NCBI RefSeq assembly: GCF_004359375.1
Contig: NZ_CP034726.1
Location: 992,001 to 1,056,000 of the forward strand
Source: Acetilactobacillus jinshanensis
GTDB lineage: Bacteria; Bacillota; Bacilli; Lactobacillales; Lactobacillaceae
Direction: 5' to 3'
DNA length: 64,000 bases
The position numbers were made by a program, and so were the translations under genes. Below the pieces are notes generated by a model. The model was not told the DNA's origin and did not search any database. It saw only the letters and a program-made list of their open reading frames with translations. Of the stretch, positions 43,632-52,238 are shown piece by piece (the first letter of the stretch is position 1; each line of letters begins with the position of its first letter).

Positions 43632-44240
43632 TCATTTGAATTGAATGGTTGCAATCCATGCTAAGACCATGACGCTGATTTCGTCAGCGACTTCATCAAA
43701 GGCTTTCTTCATAGCTAACTGATCGTTACCGTCTTTAGTGAAGTTGATCTTACCATAGTTTTCCTTATGAACCTGACGACGACCTTGAATTCGGATTTCA
43801 TGCAGATCTTTACGGTATTCAATATAAACATGGTGAACCTTATTAAGGTGATTAAGTAACCGTTCTAAGAATTCGACTTGATAAACGTTCTTTAGATCGA
43901 TCTTCTTAATTGGACTGGCGTTAACCTTATAACTCTTACCAATGTCTTTAGAGATCACCATGACTCTAATGGAACGAGCTAACGTTTCCTTACCGGTATC
44001 ATAGTTGACAACGAAGCTTAATGAATCATCGTCACTAAAGATACCGTTTTCAGCCCAAGTACTGCCGGCGCCACCGTTAACGTTGACACCGAAGTCCTTT
44101 AAGCGTTGGTTAACTAAGTTCGGCATCTTTTTTAAGCCACCGGCCATTTCGCTGTTCAGCTTCTGGTTACGATGACGGAATAGCTGAACACTCTCACGCT
44201 CGTTTTGAATGAGTTTATTTAAGTATTCTTGGTCATTCAT
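43632..44240 (-). CDS. Hypothetical protein (202 aa)
   Basis: The start is set at ATG 44240 with AAAGGAAG upstream; the longer frame lacks an SD. The product is soluble, with a helical N-terminus, a middle beta-rich part (SLSFVVNYDTGKETLARSIRVMVIS) and a C-terminal helix. No family recognised. It diverges from the fructokinase operon. Confidence 0.6.
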   Translation of the reverse strand: MNDQEYLNKLIQNERESVQLFRHRNQKLNSEMAGGLKKMPNLVNQRLKDFGVNVNGGAGSTWAENGIFSDDDSLSFVVNYDTGKETLARSIRVMVISKDIGKSYKVNASPIKKIDLKNVYQVEFLERLLNHLNKVHHVYIEYRKDLHEIRIQGRRQVHKENYGKINFTKDGNDQLAMKKAFDEVADEISVMVLAWIATIQFK

Positions 44241-44401
44241 TATTAAAACTTCCTTTATATATAAAGAAATTAATCTTCCTGATATCAACTTATGATACCG
44301 CTTCCAATTAATCATGTCCATATTACGCAAAAGTTCTGGTGATGTAAAAGAAAATGACTCGCGAAAATTTTTTCGACACTGTTTTGCAACTGTTTACATT
44401 C

Positions 44402-44413
44402 CCGAACGTTCGG
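44402..44413. promoter_or_regulatory. Palindromic operator candidate
   Basis: CCGAACGTTCGG, a 12-bp perfect palindrome at the -35 position of the scrK promoter. Confidence 0.45.
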
Positions 44414-44445
44414 CATAGTTGAACCAATGTTACAATTTTATTACG

Positions 44446-44459
44446 TGAAACCGCTTTCA
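44446..44459. promoter_or_regulatory. cre site (CcpA) of the scrK-pgi operon
   Basis: TGAAACCGCTTTCA matches the cre consensus at all 14 positions. It lies just after the -10 box, a position typical of repression. Confidence 0.85.
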
Positions 44460-44609
44460 CGAGGCGTTATATTAAAAGTGTCGAGAGATGGATGTAAGAA
44501 ATAAACATCGCGAGAGATCATATTTAAAGCATCTCGTTTCCCGAAAGAAACTAATAAAGATTGTCTCTACTGCTTTAAGTATGACTTGTGAACAGAAGGA
44601 GGTCTTAAA

Positions 44610-45521
44610 ATGCTCTTTGGTAGCATTGAAGCCGGCGGAACTAAGTTTGTATGTGCAGTTGGTAATGAAAAATATCAGATTTTAGACAGTGTTCATATTC
44701 CAACTACAACACCTAAAGAAACGTTAGGTCGTTGCATCAAGTATTTTAAGAAGTTTAAGAATTTAGATGCTATGGGAATTGCATCCTTCGGACCAATCGA
44801 AATCCGTAGAAACGCTCCTAAGTATGGTTATATTACAGATACCCCAAAGCCACATTGGGCAAACACTAATTTCTTAGGAACGATGAAGAAAGCACTTCAT
44901 ATTCCAATGTTCTGGACCACTGATGTTAATGGTTCTGCATATGGTGAATACATCACCTCAATTATGAGACATCGTCCGCTAAGTACCTTGGTTTACTATA
45001 CCATCGGTACTGGTGTTGGTGGTGGTATCGTATATAAAGGCCACTTCATCGGATACATGGGTCATACTGAATTAGGCCATGTTCGTTTAAAGCGTGCTAA
45101 GAACGATACTACTGTTGATGGCAAACCATTCAAAGGAATTTGCCCATACCATGGTGACTGTTTAGAAGGTCTAGTATCTGGTCCTACATTTGAAAAACGT
45201 TGTGGCAAACCAGGTCCGACAGTTCCATTAAGCGATCCTGCATGGGACATCATGGCTTACTACACAGCACAAGCTGCTGTTCAAGCTACGTTATTCATTC
45301 GTCCACAGCGCATCATCTTCGGTGGTGGTGTTGTTAGTGAACCATTCTTAAAGATGGTACGTAAACACTTTAAGAAGTTATTCAACAACTACTTAGACGT
45401 TGGTGACTTAAATGATTACATCACCATGCCACAGTGCCCACACAATGGTTCTGCTACAGTTGGTGACTTTGCATTAGCACTTCGTCAGTACTACAAAGAA
45501 AACATCGTTAAGGTCGACTAA
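44610..45521 (+). CDS. scrK: ROK-family fructokinase
   Basis: 303 residues from ATG 44610 (AGGAGG upstream). Phosphorylates fructose to fructose-6-phosphate. The phosphate loop EAGGTK (residues 7-12), catalytic Asp105 (TTDVNGSA), the Gly-rich GTGVGGGIV and the zinc site GHTELGH with CPYHGDCLEG are all intact, the last typical of bacterial ROK fructokinases. It is followed 22 bp later by pgi, so product and next enzyme match. Codon use is strongly biased, suggesting high expression. Confidence 0.9.
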   Translation: MLFGSIEAGGTKFVCAVGNEKYQILDSVHIPTTTPKETLGRCIKYFKKFKNLDAMGIASFGPIEIRRNAPKYGYITDTPKPHWANTNFLGTMKKALHIPMFWTTDVNGSAYGEYITSIMRHRPLSTLVYYTIGTGVGGGIVYKGHFIGYMGHTELGHVRLKRAKNDTTVDGKPFKGICPYHGDCLEGLVSGPTFEKRCGKPGPTVPLSDPAWDIMAYYTAQAAVQATLFIRPQRIIFGGGVVSEPFLKMVRKHFKKLFNNYLDVGDLNDYITMPQCPHNGSATVGDFALALRQYYKENIVKVD

Positions 45522-45543
45522 TTAATTAGAGGAGTTGATTAAC

Positions 45544-46899
45544 ATGACCGCAGTTTCTTTCAATAACGTTGGCTTAAAGAAATACGTTAAGCCAAGTGAA
45601 TTAAAGGAAATCGAACCAATGATTGACACCGCCGAAAGTGAATTAATGAACGGTACTGGTGTTGGCAGTGAAATGCGTCAGTGGCTCGACTTACCAAAGA
45701 ATTATGACCGTAAAGAATTTGAAGCAATTAAACAAGCTGCTAAAAAGATTCGCAGCGACTCCAAGATCTTAGTTGTCATTGGTATCGGTGGTTCCTACTT
45801 AGGTGCCCGTATGGCGATTGATTTCTTACATGATAGCTTCTTCAACTACATGCCTGACAGTCGTCGTAAAGATCCACAAGTAATCTTTGCCGGGAATTCA
45901 TTAAGTGCATCATATGTTCATAGTTTAATCGACATGATCGGTGACCGTGACTTCTCAGTTAACGTTGTATCCAAGTCAGGTACGACTACTGAACCAACCA
46001 TTGCATTCCGCATCTTCCGTAAGTTATTAGTTAAGAAGTACGGTGCAAAGGAAGCCGCAGACCGGATCTACGTATCAACCGATGCTAAACACGGTGCACT
46101 TCGTCAAGAAGTTAAAGCCAAGGGTTACCATTCTTACGTAATTCCTGATGGCATTGGTGGCCGTTACTCAGTACTTTGCCCAGTAGGTCTCTTACCAATC
46201 GCCGTATCCGGTGTTGATATCGACAAGTTAATGGGTGGCGCTGCTCAAGCTGAAAGCGACTTAACCAGCCACAAGAAGATTGCTGATAACGATGCATTAA
46301 AGTACGCTGCTTACCGTAACATCCTTTACCGTAAGGGCTACACCAACGAAATCTTCGAAAGCTACGAACCAAACATGCGTTACTTAGCTGAATGGTGGAA
46401 ACAATTAGCTGGTGAAACCGAAGGTAAGGACAACAAAGGTATTTACCCAACATCAGCATGCTTAAGCACTGACTTACATTCATTAGGCCAGTACATCCAG
46501 CAAGGAATGCGTAACTTAATGGAAACCGTTGTAAAGGTTGAAAACGCACCATACAACGAAACCGTTCCAAGCGAAAAGAGTAACTTAGATGAATTGGGCT
46601 ACTTACAAGGCCACACCATGAACTTTGCCAACAAGAAAGCTCTTCAGGCTGTTGTAATTGCTCATACCAATGGTGGTGTTCCGGACATGATCGTTGACAT
46701 TAAAGATCAGACACCATTTACCTTAGGTTACCTGATCTACTACTTCGAATTCGCCATCGCCGTTTCCGGTTACTTGAATGGTATCAATCCATTTAACCAG
46801 CCAGGTGTTGAAGACTACAAGAACAACATGTTTGCTCTATTAGGTAAACCTGGATACGAAAACTTACGTAAAGAAATCGAAGCACACAAAAACGACTAA
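45544..46899 (+). CDS. pgi: Glucose-6-phosphate isomerase
   Basis: About 451 residues, starting at ATG 45544 behind AGAGGAG; in-frame codons three positions upstream overlap the SD. It interconverts fructose-6-P and glucose-6-P. Motifs are intact: [30 protein letters not shown], the Glu-bearing GKDNKGIYP loop, and the C-terminal [12 protein letters not shown] with the active-site Lys. In a heterofermenter this feeds fructose carbon into the phosphoketolase route. Confidence 0.96.
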   Translation: MTAVSFNNVGLKKYVKPSELKEIEPMIDTAESELMNGTGVGSEMRQWLDLPKNYDRKEFEAIKQAAKKIRSDSKILVVIGIGGSYLGARMAIDFLHDSFFNYMPDSRRKDPQVIFAGNSLSASYVHSLIDMIGDRDFSVNVVSKSGTTTEPTIAFRIFRKLLVKKYGAKEAADRIYVSTDAKHGALRQEVKAKGYHSYVIPDGIGGRYSVLCPVGLLPIAVSGVDIDKLMGGAAQAESDLTSHKKIADNDALKYAAYRNILYRKGYTNEIFESYEPNMRYLAEWWKQLAGETEGKDNKGIYPTSACLSTDLHSLGQYIQQGMRNLMETVVKVENAPYNETVPSEKSNLDELGYLQGHTMNFANKKALQAVVIAHTNGGVPDMIVDIKDQTPFTLGYLIYYFEFAIAVSGYLNGINPFNQPGVEDYKNNMFALLGKPGYENLRKEIEAHKND

Positions 46900-46913
46900 A
46901 GAAGGTGATCTAA

Positions 46914-47804
46914 ATGCTTTTAGGTAGTTTAGAAGCTCGTGATAAGAACTTGACCTGTGCGGTCGGTGATGGTCACGGTAAGATCTTGGATAAGATCGAA
47001 GTTCCGCGCACTACGCCACAGAAGTCCTTTAAAGAAGTAATCACTTACTTCCGTCACTTCACGAACTTAAAGGCTTTGGGAATCTCATCATTCGGTCCAA
47101 TCGAGCTTCGAAGTTATTCACCTAAGTATGGTTACATTACTGATACGTCACGAAAGGGATGGAAGAACACCAACGTTGTTGGGACGATGAAGCATTATCT
47201 CAATAACATTCCGATGTCCTGGACAACTGACGTCAACAGCTCTGCCTATGGTGAATATATTCACTCGGTTCTAGACAATCACCCGATTCGTTCATTGGCT
47301 TACGTCACGATTGGTAAAGGTGTCGGAGTTGGTATCGTTAACCAAGGTCAATTCATTGGTGACCAAGGCAACCCCGAAATTGGCCATATCATTCCAAAGC
47401 GTAACCCAAAGGACATGACATTCAAGGGTGTCTGCCCATACCAGGGTGACTGTCTTGAAGGACTGGTTTCCAGCAAAGCATTTGAAGCTCGTTTCCACAA
47501 GAGCTTTAAGGAAATCTCAATGTTTTGCCCAATCTGGGATATCGTAGCTTATTACATTGCACAATGTGCTGTTCAGGCTACGTTATTCATCCGTCCACAG
47601 CAGATAATCTTCGGCGGTGCCATTATGAACCCAATTGAACTTCGCAAGATCAAAGTGCAATTCAAGAAACTATTAAACAACTACGTTCCAGTTGGGAATT
47701 TAGACAAGTACATTCAGATGCCAGATCTTTCCAGCAGCAAGTTAGCGATTATCGGTAACCTGTCACTGGCTAAGAAGCATTATTATGCTGAATCACCGAT
47801 CTAG
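46914..47804 (+). CDS. ROK-family fructokinase paralogue, degenerate ATP and zinc sites
   Basis: 296 residues, an obvious duplicate of the scrK at 44610, 14 bp after pgi. The phosphate loop EAGGTK has become EARDKN (residues 7-12), GTGVGGG is GKGVGVG and the zinc motif CPYHGDC is CPYQGDC. The catalytic Asp106 (TTDVNSSA) is kept. Loss of the phosphate loop argues against normal kinase activity. The frame is intact and well translated (GAAGGTG before ATG), so it may bind sugar or pair with ScrK rather than act as an enzyme. Confidence 0.85.
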   Translation: MLLGSLEARDKNLTCAVGDGHGKILDKIEVPRTTPQKSFKEVITYFRHFTNLKALGISSFGPIELRSYSPKYGYITDTSRKGWKNTNVVGTMKHYLNNIPMSWTTDVNSSAYGEYIHSVLDNHPIRSLAYVTIGKGVGVGIVNQGQFIGDQGNPEIGHIIPKRNPKDMTFKGVCPYQGDCLEGLVSSKAFEARFHKSFKEISMFCPIWDIVAYYIAQCAVQATLFIRPQQIIFGGAIMNPIELRKIKVQFKKLLNNYVPVGNLDKYIQMPDLSSSKLAIIGNLSLAKKHYYAESPI

Positions 47805-47825
47805 AGCGACCTACGAAATCGACAT

Positions 47826-47983
47826 ACTCGTTGTGTAAAACAACAACTAATGAGTTATCGACATGGTCTACTGTAAGACCCGGATAGTGAGATGGAGCTA
47901 TCCGAGAGTACTTACGGTTTGTGAGATTGCCCCTGATCAACAATTAATGAACCGCTTTCTGGCTGTGGCGAAATGCCACGGTC
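47826..47983. ncRNA. Candidate structured RNA between the ROK paralogue and mannitol dehydrogenase
   Basis: Four hairpins follow one another on the plus strand: one near 47826-47856 (ACTC...GAGT), GGTCTACTGTAAGACC (47865-47880), GGATAG...CTATCC (47882-47903) and a 9-bp stem GGCTGTGGC / GCCACGGTC with a 5-base loop (47961-47983). None has a T-tract. It lies upstream of the mannitol dehydrogenase promoter, so it is a 3' UTR of the pgi operon or a separate RNA. Confidence 0.4.
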
Positions 47984-48021
47984 ATACATACTGATGATGT
48001 TTAGTGATGGAATGCGGATCT

Positions 48022-48069
48022 ATAATTTTTCACATAAATGAAACCGCTTCCAGCACTTGTTTGTGAAAA
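48022..48069 (+). promoter_or_regulatory. -10 box, cre site and inverted repeat of the mannitol dehydrogenase gene
   Basis: TATAAT at 48022-48027. The cre-like TGAAACCGCTTCCA at 48040-48053 matches 13 of 14 positions just after the start of transcription. The cre is flanked by TTTTCACA (48028-48035) and TGTGAAAA (48062-48069), an 8-bp inverted repeat. Confidence 0.7.
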
Positions 48070-48081
48070 GGAGTGCTTATG

Positions 48082-49080
48082 ATGAAGGCATTAGTATTAA
48101 CAGGCGTAAAGCAGTTAAAAGTTGAAGATATTCCAGTTCCGAAAACTAAGGACAACGAAGTATTAATTCATTCATACTACGCTGGTATTTGTGGTACTGA
48201 CTTTGGTTTATACAATGGACTTCCGGGTTCAGCTCCAGCTGTTCCACCAATCGTATTAGGACATGAAGCTGCCGGTGTTGTTGCCAAAGTTGGTAAGAAC
48301 GTTAAAGGCTTCAAGAAGGGTGACCGTGTAACAATGGATCCTAACTGTTACTGTGGTCACTGCCGTTACTGCCACATTGGTATCCCTGAAATGTGTGATA
48401 ACTTATCAGCCGTTGGTGTTACCCGTAACGGTGGTTTAGAACAGTACTTCACTGCTCCAGCTACTAACGTATACCACGTTCCAGCTAACGTTCCGTTAAA
48501 GGATGCTGCTACGACTGAACCAGTATCATGTGCTTTACATGGTGTTAAGTTAATTCATACATCACCATACCAACGTGCATTAGTAATTGGTGATGGTTTC
48601 GAAGGCTTACTCTTCTGCCAGATCTTAAAGGCTTACGGTGTTCGTTCAGTTACCTTAGTTGGTCGTCATGACGACAAGTTAGCTGAAGAAAAGAAAGCCG
48701 TTGGCGCTGACCGCGTAATCAACGCAACCAAGGAAAAGATCCCTGCTAAGTACGATGTAACCGTTGATGCCGTTGGTTTACCACAGACTCAAGAAGCTGC
48801 CGTAAACGCAACCGTTAAAGGTGCACAGGTAATTCTATTTGGTGTCGGCAAACCAAACCAGCACTTCTCCATGAATACCTACAAGGTATATCAGAAAGAA
48901 TTAACTGTTCATGGCTCATTTATCAACCCTAACGCATTCGTTGACTCCTTAGCATTACTTTCAACTGGTAAAGTTAAGGTTGCACCTATCGTTAAGAACG
49001 TTCTTAAGTTGGACGAAGTCGCCGACGTTCTTGGTGGTAAAGACAAGCGTGTTGGTAAGTGTGTTGTAAGCACTAAATAA
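48082..49080 (+). CDS. Zn-dependent mannitol dehydrogenase (medium-chain dehydrogenase family)
   Basis: About 332 residues. ATG 48082 gives MKALVLTG; a neighbouring ATG is possible, and AAAAGGAG lies upstream. Catalytic zinc site Cys in GICGTD, His-Glu in GHEAAG; structural zinc loop CYCGHCRYCHIGIPEMC. From memory the protein closely follows the mannitol 2-dehydrogenases of Leuconostoc and relatives (AVGVTRNGG, GDGFEG, VGLPQTQE). It reduces fructose to mannitol, regenerating NAD(P)+, the electron sink of heterofermenters growing on fructose. A sorbitol or other polyol substrate cannot be fully excluded. Confidence 0.85.
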   Translation: MKALVLTGVKQLKVEDIPVPKTKDNEVLIHSYYAGICGTDFGLYNGLPGSAPAVPPIVLGHEAAGVVAKVGKNVKGFKKGDRVTMDPNCYCGHCRYCHIGIPEMCDNLSAVGVTRNGGLEQYFTAPATNVYHVPANVPLKDAATTEPVSCALHGVKLIHTSPYQRALVIGDGFEGLLFCQILKAYGVRSVTLVGRHDDKLAEEKKAVGADRVINATKEKIPAKYDVTVDAVGLPQTQEAAVNATVKGAQVILFGVGKPNQHFSMNTYKVYQKELTVHGSFINPNAFVDSLALLSTGKVKVAPIVKNVLKLDEVADVLGGKDKRVGKCVVSTK

Positions 49081-49109
49081 TTAGCCAACTAATTTAGATT
49101 GACATATTT

Positions 49110-49164
49110 AACGATCGTTGTGAAACGATCGTTCAGCTATAGCCCTTTTAAAAGGACTATAGCT
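49110..49164. repeat. Two adjacent hairpins downstream of mannitol dehydrogenase
   Basis: AACGATCGTT GTGA AACGATCGTT (49110-49133) is followed by AGCTATAG...CTATAGCT with inner CCTTTTAAAAGG (49135-49164). No T-tract follows. They may stabilise the 3' end or weakly terminate. Confidence 0.55.
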
Positions 49165-49290
49165 ATACATATTGATTGACACTCAACTTGACATTAATAA
49201 TTCATTTTAAGACAAGGACTGAGGCAAATAACGTGTAACTAACATTAAATCAATCCACCCGATTAGTGGATGGATTAAGGAGTGACTTTT

Positions 49291-50304
49291 ATGGATGAAG
49301 ATTTGTTAATGCTATTAAAGAATAAAGCGATTCCTAATAGTGAGAATCGTGAATACTGTAAACGGAATTTGCATCCGGTGTTAAAACTAGGATCCGCCAC
49401 TGTATATAAAGCTGGCCCGATCAATTTTGATATCTATGATGCTGACCAGCCGGATATCAAAATATTCATGCAGCCACAGGATACATACATTCCGCTTCAT
49501 TACTGTGATCAGGTGGAAATCAAGATTCCGCTAGCCGGAAGCTGTGATGTCCAAACTGTTAACGAGTCACTTCACTTAAAACCGGGGAACCTCATGGTGT
49601 GTGGACGCCATATGATCCATCAGACCAACCACGTTGATGATCATGCCTTAGTTCTGAACTTATTGATTTCAAATTCACTCTTTTCCTTAAACGAATTAGA
49701 TACGATTTGGAATCAACAAAGCCAGGTCTCGAATGAATTATACAGATTACTGACTGACAGTAATCCGCATGATAATAATTACATACTGTTCAATTTTCAT
49801 CATTATCAAGACATCATTGGAACGGTTATGAAGATCGTTCGTTGCCACCGCAAGATGGGCGTCGAAGCCTTTCAGATGATGCACCTCTGGATTATGATGC
49901 TGCTAGTTCAGTTGGTTAATGACTGTGCCAAGAGTAAATCGACAGTCAAAACTAACCGAAGCGCACCGGGTTCATTACTAACGATCCTGCTTTATATCGA
50001 ACGTCATTACGCTACGGTAACGTTAGGATCGATGGCAATGCACCTGCGGGTAAATCCGAACTACCTGTCATCATATCTAAAGAATCACACTGGGTTATCG
50101 TTCATTAAATTGCTGCATTTGCAGCGGATTAACGTGGCAGCTCGATACTTAACTCAGACCAAGCTGCCAATTGATCAAATTGCCTATCGTGTGGGCTACG
50201 AAGATCCGTCCTATTTCTACAAGGTCTTTCATAACTTACTGAAGATGTCACCGAATCAATATCGTATTCGGCATCGCAATCGGCGGGCAATGCCGACCCA
50301 TTGA
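49291..50304 (+). CDS. AraC-family transcriptional regulator
   Basis: 337 residues from ATG 49291 (AAGGAGTG upstream). The N-terminal half is a cupin-like sensor (about 40-125, with YIPLHYCDQVEIKIPLAG and LKPGNLMVCG). The C-terminal 100 residues carry two helix-turn-helix motifs: TLGSMAMHLRVNPNYLSSYL and LPIDQIAYRVGYEDPSYFYKVF. Probably a sugar-responsive activator of a neighbouring carbohydrate gene; the mannitol dehydrogenase or the VOC gene are the obvious candidates. Confidence 0.88.
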   Translation: MDEDLLMLLKNKAIPNSENREYCKRNLHPVLKLGSATVYKAGPINFDIYDADQPDIKIFMQPQDTYIPLHYCDQVEIKIPLAGSCDVQTVNESLHLKPGNLMVCGRHMIHQTNHVDDHALVLNLLISNSLFSLNELDTIWNQQSQVSNELYRLLTDSNPHDNNYILFNFHHYQDIIGTVMKIVRCHRKMGVEAFQMMHLWIMMLLVQLVNDCAKSKSTVKTNRSAPGSLLTILLYIERHYATVTLGSMAMHLRVNPNYLSSYLKNHTGLSFIKLLHLQRINVAARYLTQTKLPIDQIAYRVGYEDPSYFYKVFHNLLKMSPNQYRIRHRNRRAMPTH

Positions 50305-50382
50305 TCTCTTCAGTAGAGATTAGCGAGTTATTAATCTAGTTGTTGTTAGTTTATTAATTTTAGATCCAAAGGAGATCTTATT

Positions 50383-50769
50383 ATGTTAAGTAAGTACTTT
50401 ACTGGTATTCAGCATGTTGGTGTTCCTGCAAACAACTTAGACCAGACCATCAAGTTCTACAAATCATTAGGTTTCAAAGTAGCCGGCAAATTTAAGAACG
50501 GCTCAAGTAACTGTGCTTTCATGAAGTACGGTACCTTAATGATCGAAACCTGGGATGGCGATCCTTGTGCTAACAAAGATGGTGCTATTAACCACATGGC
50601 CGTTAACTGTACCGATGTTAAAGATGCCTTCAAAGAAGCTAAAGCTGAAGGTTACCACATGTTAGATGACCATATTGAATCCATTCCTAGTTACTGGAAC
50701 AACGGTATCAAATTCTTCAAGATCCAAGGTCCTAACCACGAAGCCATCGAATTCTGCCAGATTATGTAA
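50383..50769 (+). CDS. VOC-family (glyoxalase/dioxygenase fold) protein
   Basis: 128 residues from ATG 50383 after AAAGGAG. The two beta-alpha-beta-beta-beta modules are visible: IQHVGVPANNLDQTIKFYKSLGF, INHMAVNC and GPNHEAIEFCQ, with the metal ligands His and Glu in the expected places. Could be lactoylglutathione lyase-like or another metal-dependent isomerase. Highly biased codons. Confidence 0.82.
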   Translation: MLSKYFTGIQHVGVPANNLDQTIKFYKSLGFKVAGKFKNGSSNCAFMKYGTLMIETWDGDPCANKDGAINHMAVNCTDVKDAFKEAKAEGYHMLDDHIESIPSYWNNGIKFFKIQGPNHEAIEFCQIM

Positions 50770-50837
50770 GAACCCGTTGCCACGTCGCTATTGAAAAGGA
50801 AATTTCTTAGATAATGTTGAACGCCTCTTTTAAAAAT

Positions 50838-50882
50838 TAAAAGCCTGATAATCATTGATAGATTGTCAGGCTTTTAATTTTG
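50838..50882. terminator. Bidirectional intrinsic terminator
   Basis: AAAAGCCTGATAATC...GATTGTCAGGCTTTTAATTTT. Confidence 0.85.
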
Positions 50883-50892
50883 TCTAATTTGA

Positions 50893-51195
50893 TTAATTCC
50901 GGAAGATAATATAGGAAATGATGCCGATGAAGACGGCGTCAGCCGCGATAAAGCTGACCCGGAGTTTGGCGATTTCCTTTTCGACGTCCTTTTGGATTGG
51001 GTCCATATTAGCGTCATGCTTGGTAGTTCCAGTATGAATAACTTTTCCACCATTGTTGTAATGAGATTTAGCGAAGTAATGGGACTTCGTAAAGTGCGAT
51101 TTCGTGAATTTGGCACGCTGCGACATTAATTTCTTGATGCGTGATTTGCGGATTCTGGATTTCTTTAACTTTTTATTCTTATGTCGATCGGGCAT
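50893..51195 (-). CDS. Small basic protein with C-terminal membrane helix (100 aa)
   Basis: ATG 51195 follows AAGGAGTGACTGA. The first about 55 residues are very basic (KNKKLKKSRIRKSRIKK and KSH repeats); the last about 20 form a membrane helix (FIAADAVFIGIISYIIF). It probably sits in the membrane with the basic part facing the cytoplasm or nucleic acid. Function unknown. Confidence 0.6.
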   Translation of the reverse strand: MPDRHKNKKLKKSRIRKSRIKKLMSQRAKFTKSHFTKSHYFAKSHYNNGGKVIHTGTTKHDANMDPIQKDVEKEIAKLRVSFIAADAVFIGIISYIIFRN

Positions 51196-51260
51196 TCAGT
51201 CACTCCTTAGTAAAAGTGTAGTCCCATTATAGAATAGGGTGCCAAGTAAATACAAATTCA

Positions 51261-51779
51261 CTAACGAAAAGTATGGAAGTAATGGGACATGTAGGTAACT
51301 TTTTCTCCCTTAGCACGAAGTTTATCCATGACCTTGAATTCTTTTTGCCAGGCTTCTTTAACCGTGTTGCCATTTTTCCAGACGTCAGGGTTATTATACT
51401 CATCAGCGTTTTTCCATAGTTTAGATTTATCAGTTGGGAAGATCTGACGACGCTTCTGGCCCCGGTAACGCGGGATGATGTGCACGTGAGCGTGCAGAAC
51501 AGATTGGCCACCGACCGGGTAACAATTCATGCCGATCTGGTAGCCACCGGGGTGAAAGTTCTTGTCCAAGAAGTGCTTAACTTTTAGAACTAGTTTACGG
51601 ATGGCTAAGATCTGAATTGCTGAACAGTTAAAGATCGTCCGGACGTGTTCCTTGGGAACCACCAGAACATGGCCTGGATTAGCAGGTTTAGTATCAAAGA
51701 ACGCTTTGGCGTAGTGGTTCTGGACGATAATTTCATCGTTGGGCTTAGTGCAGAACGGACATTTAGAATTATATTTCAT
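51261..51779 (-). CDS. HIT-family (histidine triad) nucleotide-binding protein
   Basis: 172 residues, with the triad HAHVHIIPR near residue 97 and an N-terminal CPFC...N zinc-like pair. HIT proteins hydrolyse AMP-lysine type or dinucleotide phosphate bonds. The extension beyond the triad (about 60 residues) is longer than in the shortest members. Confidence 0.88.
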   Translation of the reverse strand: MKYNSKCPFCTKPNDEIIVQNHYAKAFFDTKPANPGHVLVVPKEHVRTIFNCSAIQILAIRKLVLKVKHFLDKNFHPGGYQIGMNCYPVGGQSVLHAHVHIIPRYRGQKRRQIFPTDKSKLWKNADEYNNPDVWKNGNTVKEAWQKEFKVMDKLRAKGEKVTYMSHYFHTFR

Positions 51780-51855
51780 AAAACAAACTCCTCTCGTTGG
51801 GATTGCGTGGTATTATGTTAATTGATTATCCATTATATATGAAAGGATCTTTATC

Positions 51856-52146
51856 GTGAAAAAAGGTCTAACGTTATTCGTAAGCTTAATGGCTGCGGGA
51901 TTGATGCTGACGGGATGTGGATCAAAGCCGATTCATCATCACGGTTCTCATCCCAAGACGACGGCCGTTAAGAAAGTTCATCATCATCACATGAGCCACA
52001 AGGCCGCCAAGCCAAAAACGAAAAAGTCTAAGAAATCAACCAAGGTTAATAAAAAAGACATCGATAAATCGGGCATGAGCACCAGTGACATCAAGAAGGA
52101 TTCACGGGCCGTCCATAAGAAGAAGTCATATCAACCGGTTGATTAA
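51856..52146 (+). CDS. His/Lys-rich lipoprotein (96 aa)
   Basis: GTG 51856 follows GAAAGGA. A lipoprotein signal peptide with lipobox LTGC (Cys about residue 21) is followed by HHHG and HHHH clusters and a Lys-rich low-complexity tail. Small extracellular lipoprotein; the His clusters could bind Zn, Ni or Cu. Role unknown. Confidence 0.72.
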   Translation: MKKGLTLFVSLMAAGLMLTGCGSKPIHHHGSHPKTTAVKKVHHHHMSHKAAKPKTKKSKKSTKVNKKDIDKSGMSTSDIKKDSRAVHKKKSYQPVD

Positions 52147-52238
52147 TAAACACACTATTGGCGATTATAAAACAAGCGTCTTAGCAAATGAAATCGGTTA
52201 TAATGAATATAAATCAATTATAAAAAGGATTACTAATC

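Larger units (their letters stand above)
44241..44609. other. Control region of the fructokinase-pgi operon
   Basis: It holds a weaker cre-like site (44293-44306, TGATACCGCTTCCA), the palindrome CCGAACGTTCGG (44402-44413), a -10 TACAAT (44431-44436) with no good -35, the full cre site at 44446 and a leader with repeated CGAGAGAT that can pair with ATCTCG at about 44536. The 65-codon frame starting at 44488 overlaps the fructokinase gene in another frame and is not credible. Confidence 0.5.

Noticed and set aside
44488-44685. 65-codon ORF overlapping the fructokinase start
   Set aside because: It overlaps scrK in another frame, has no good ribosome binding site, and the region is better explained as the operon leader.
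47980-48012. CTGATGA ... GAA resembling a hammerhead ribozyme core
   Set aside because: The required GAAA and the three flanking stems are not present.
48028-48069. Rex operator at the mannitol dehydrogenase promoter
   Set aside because: The half-sites are in the opposite order and too far apart for TTGTGAANNNNTTCACAA.
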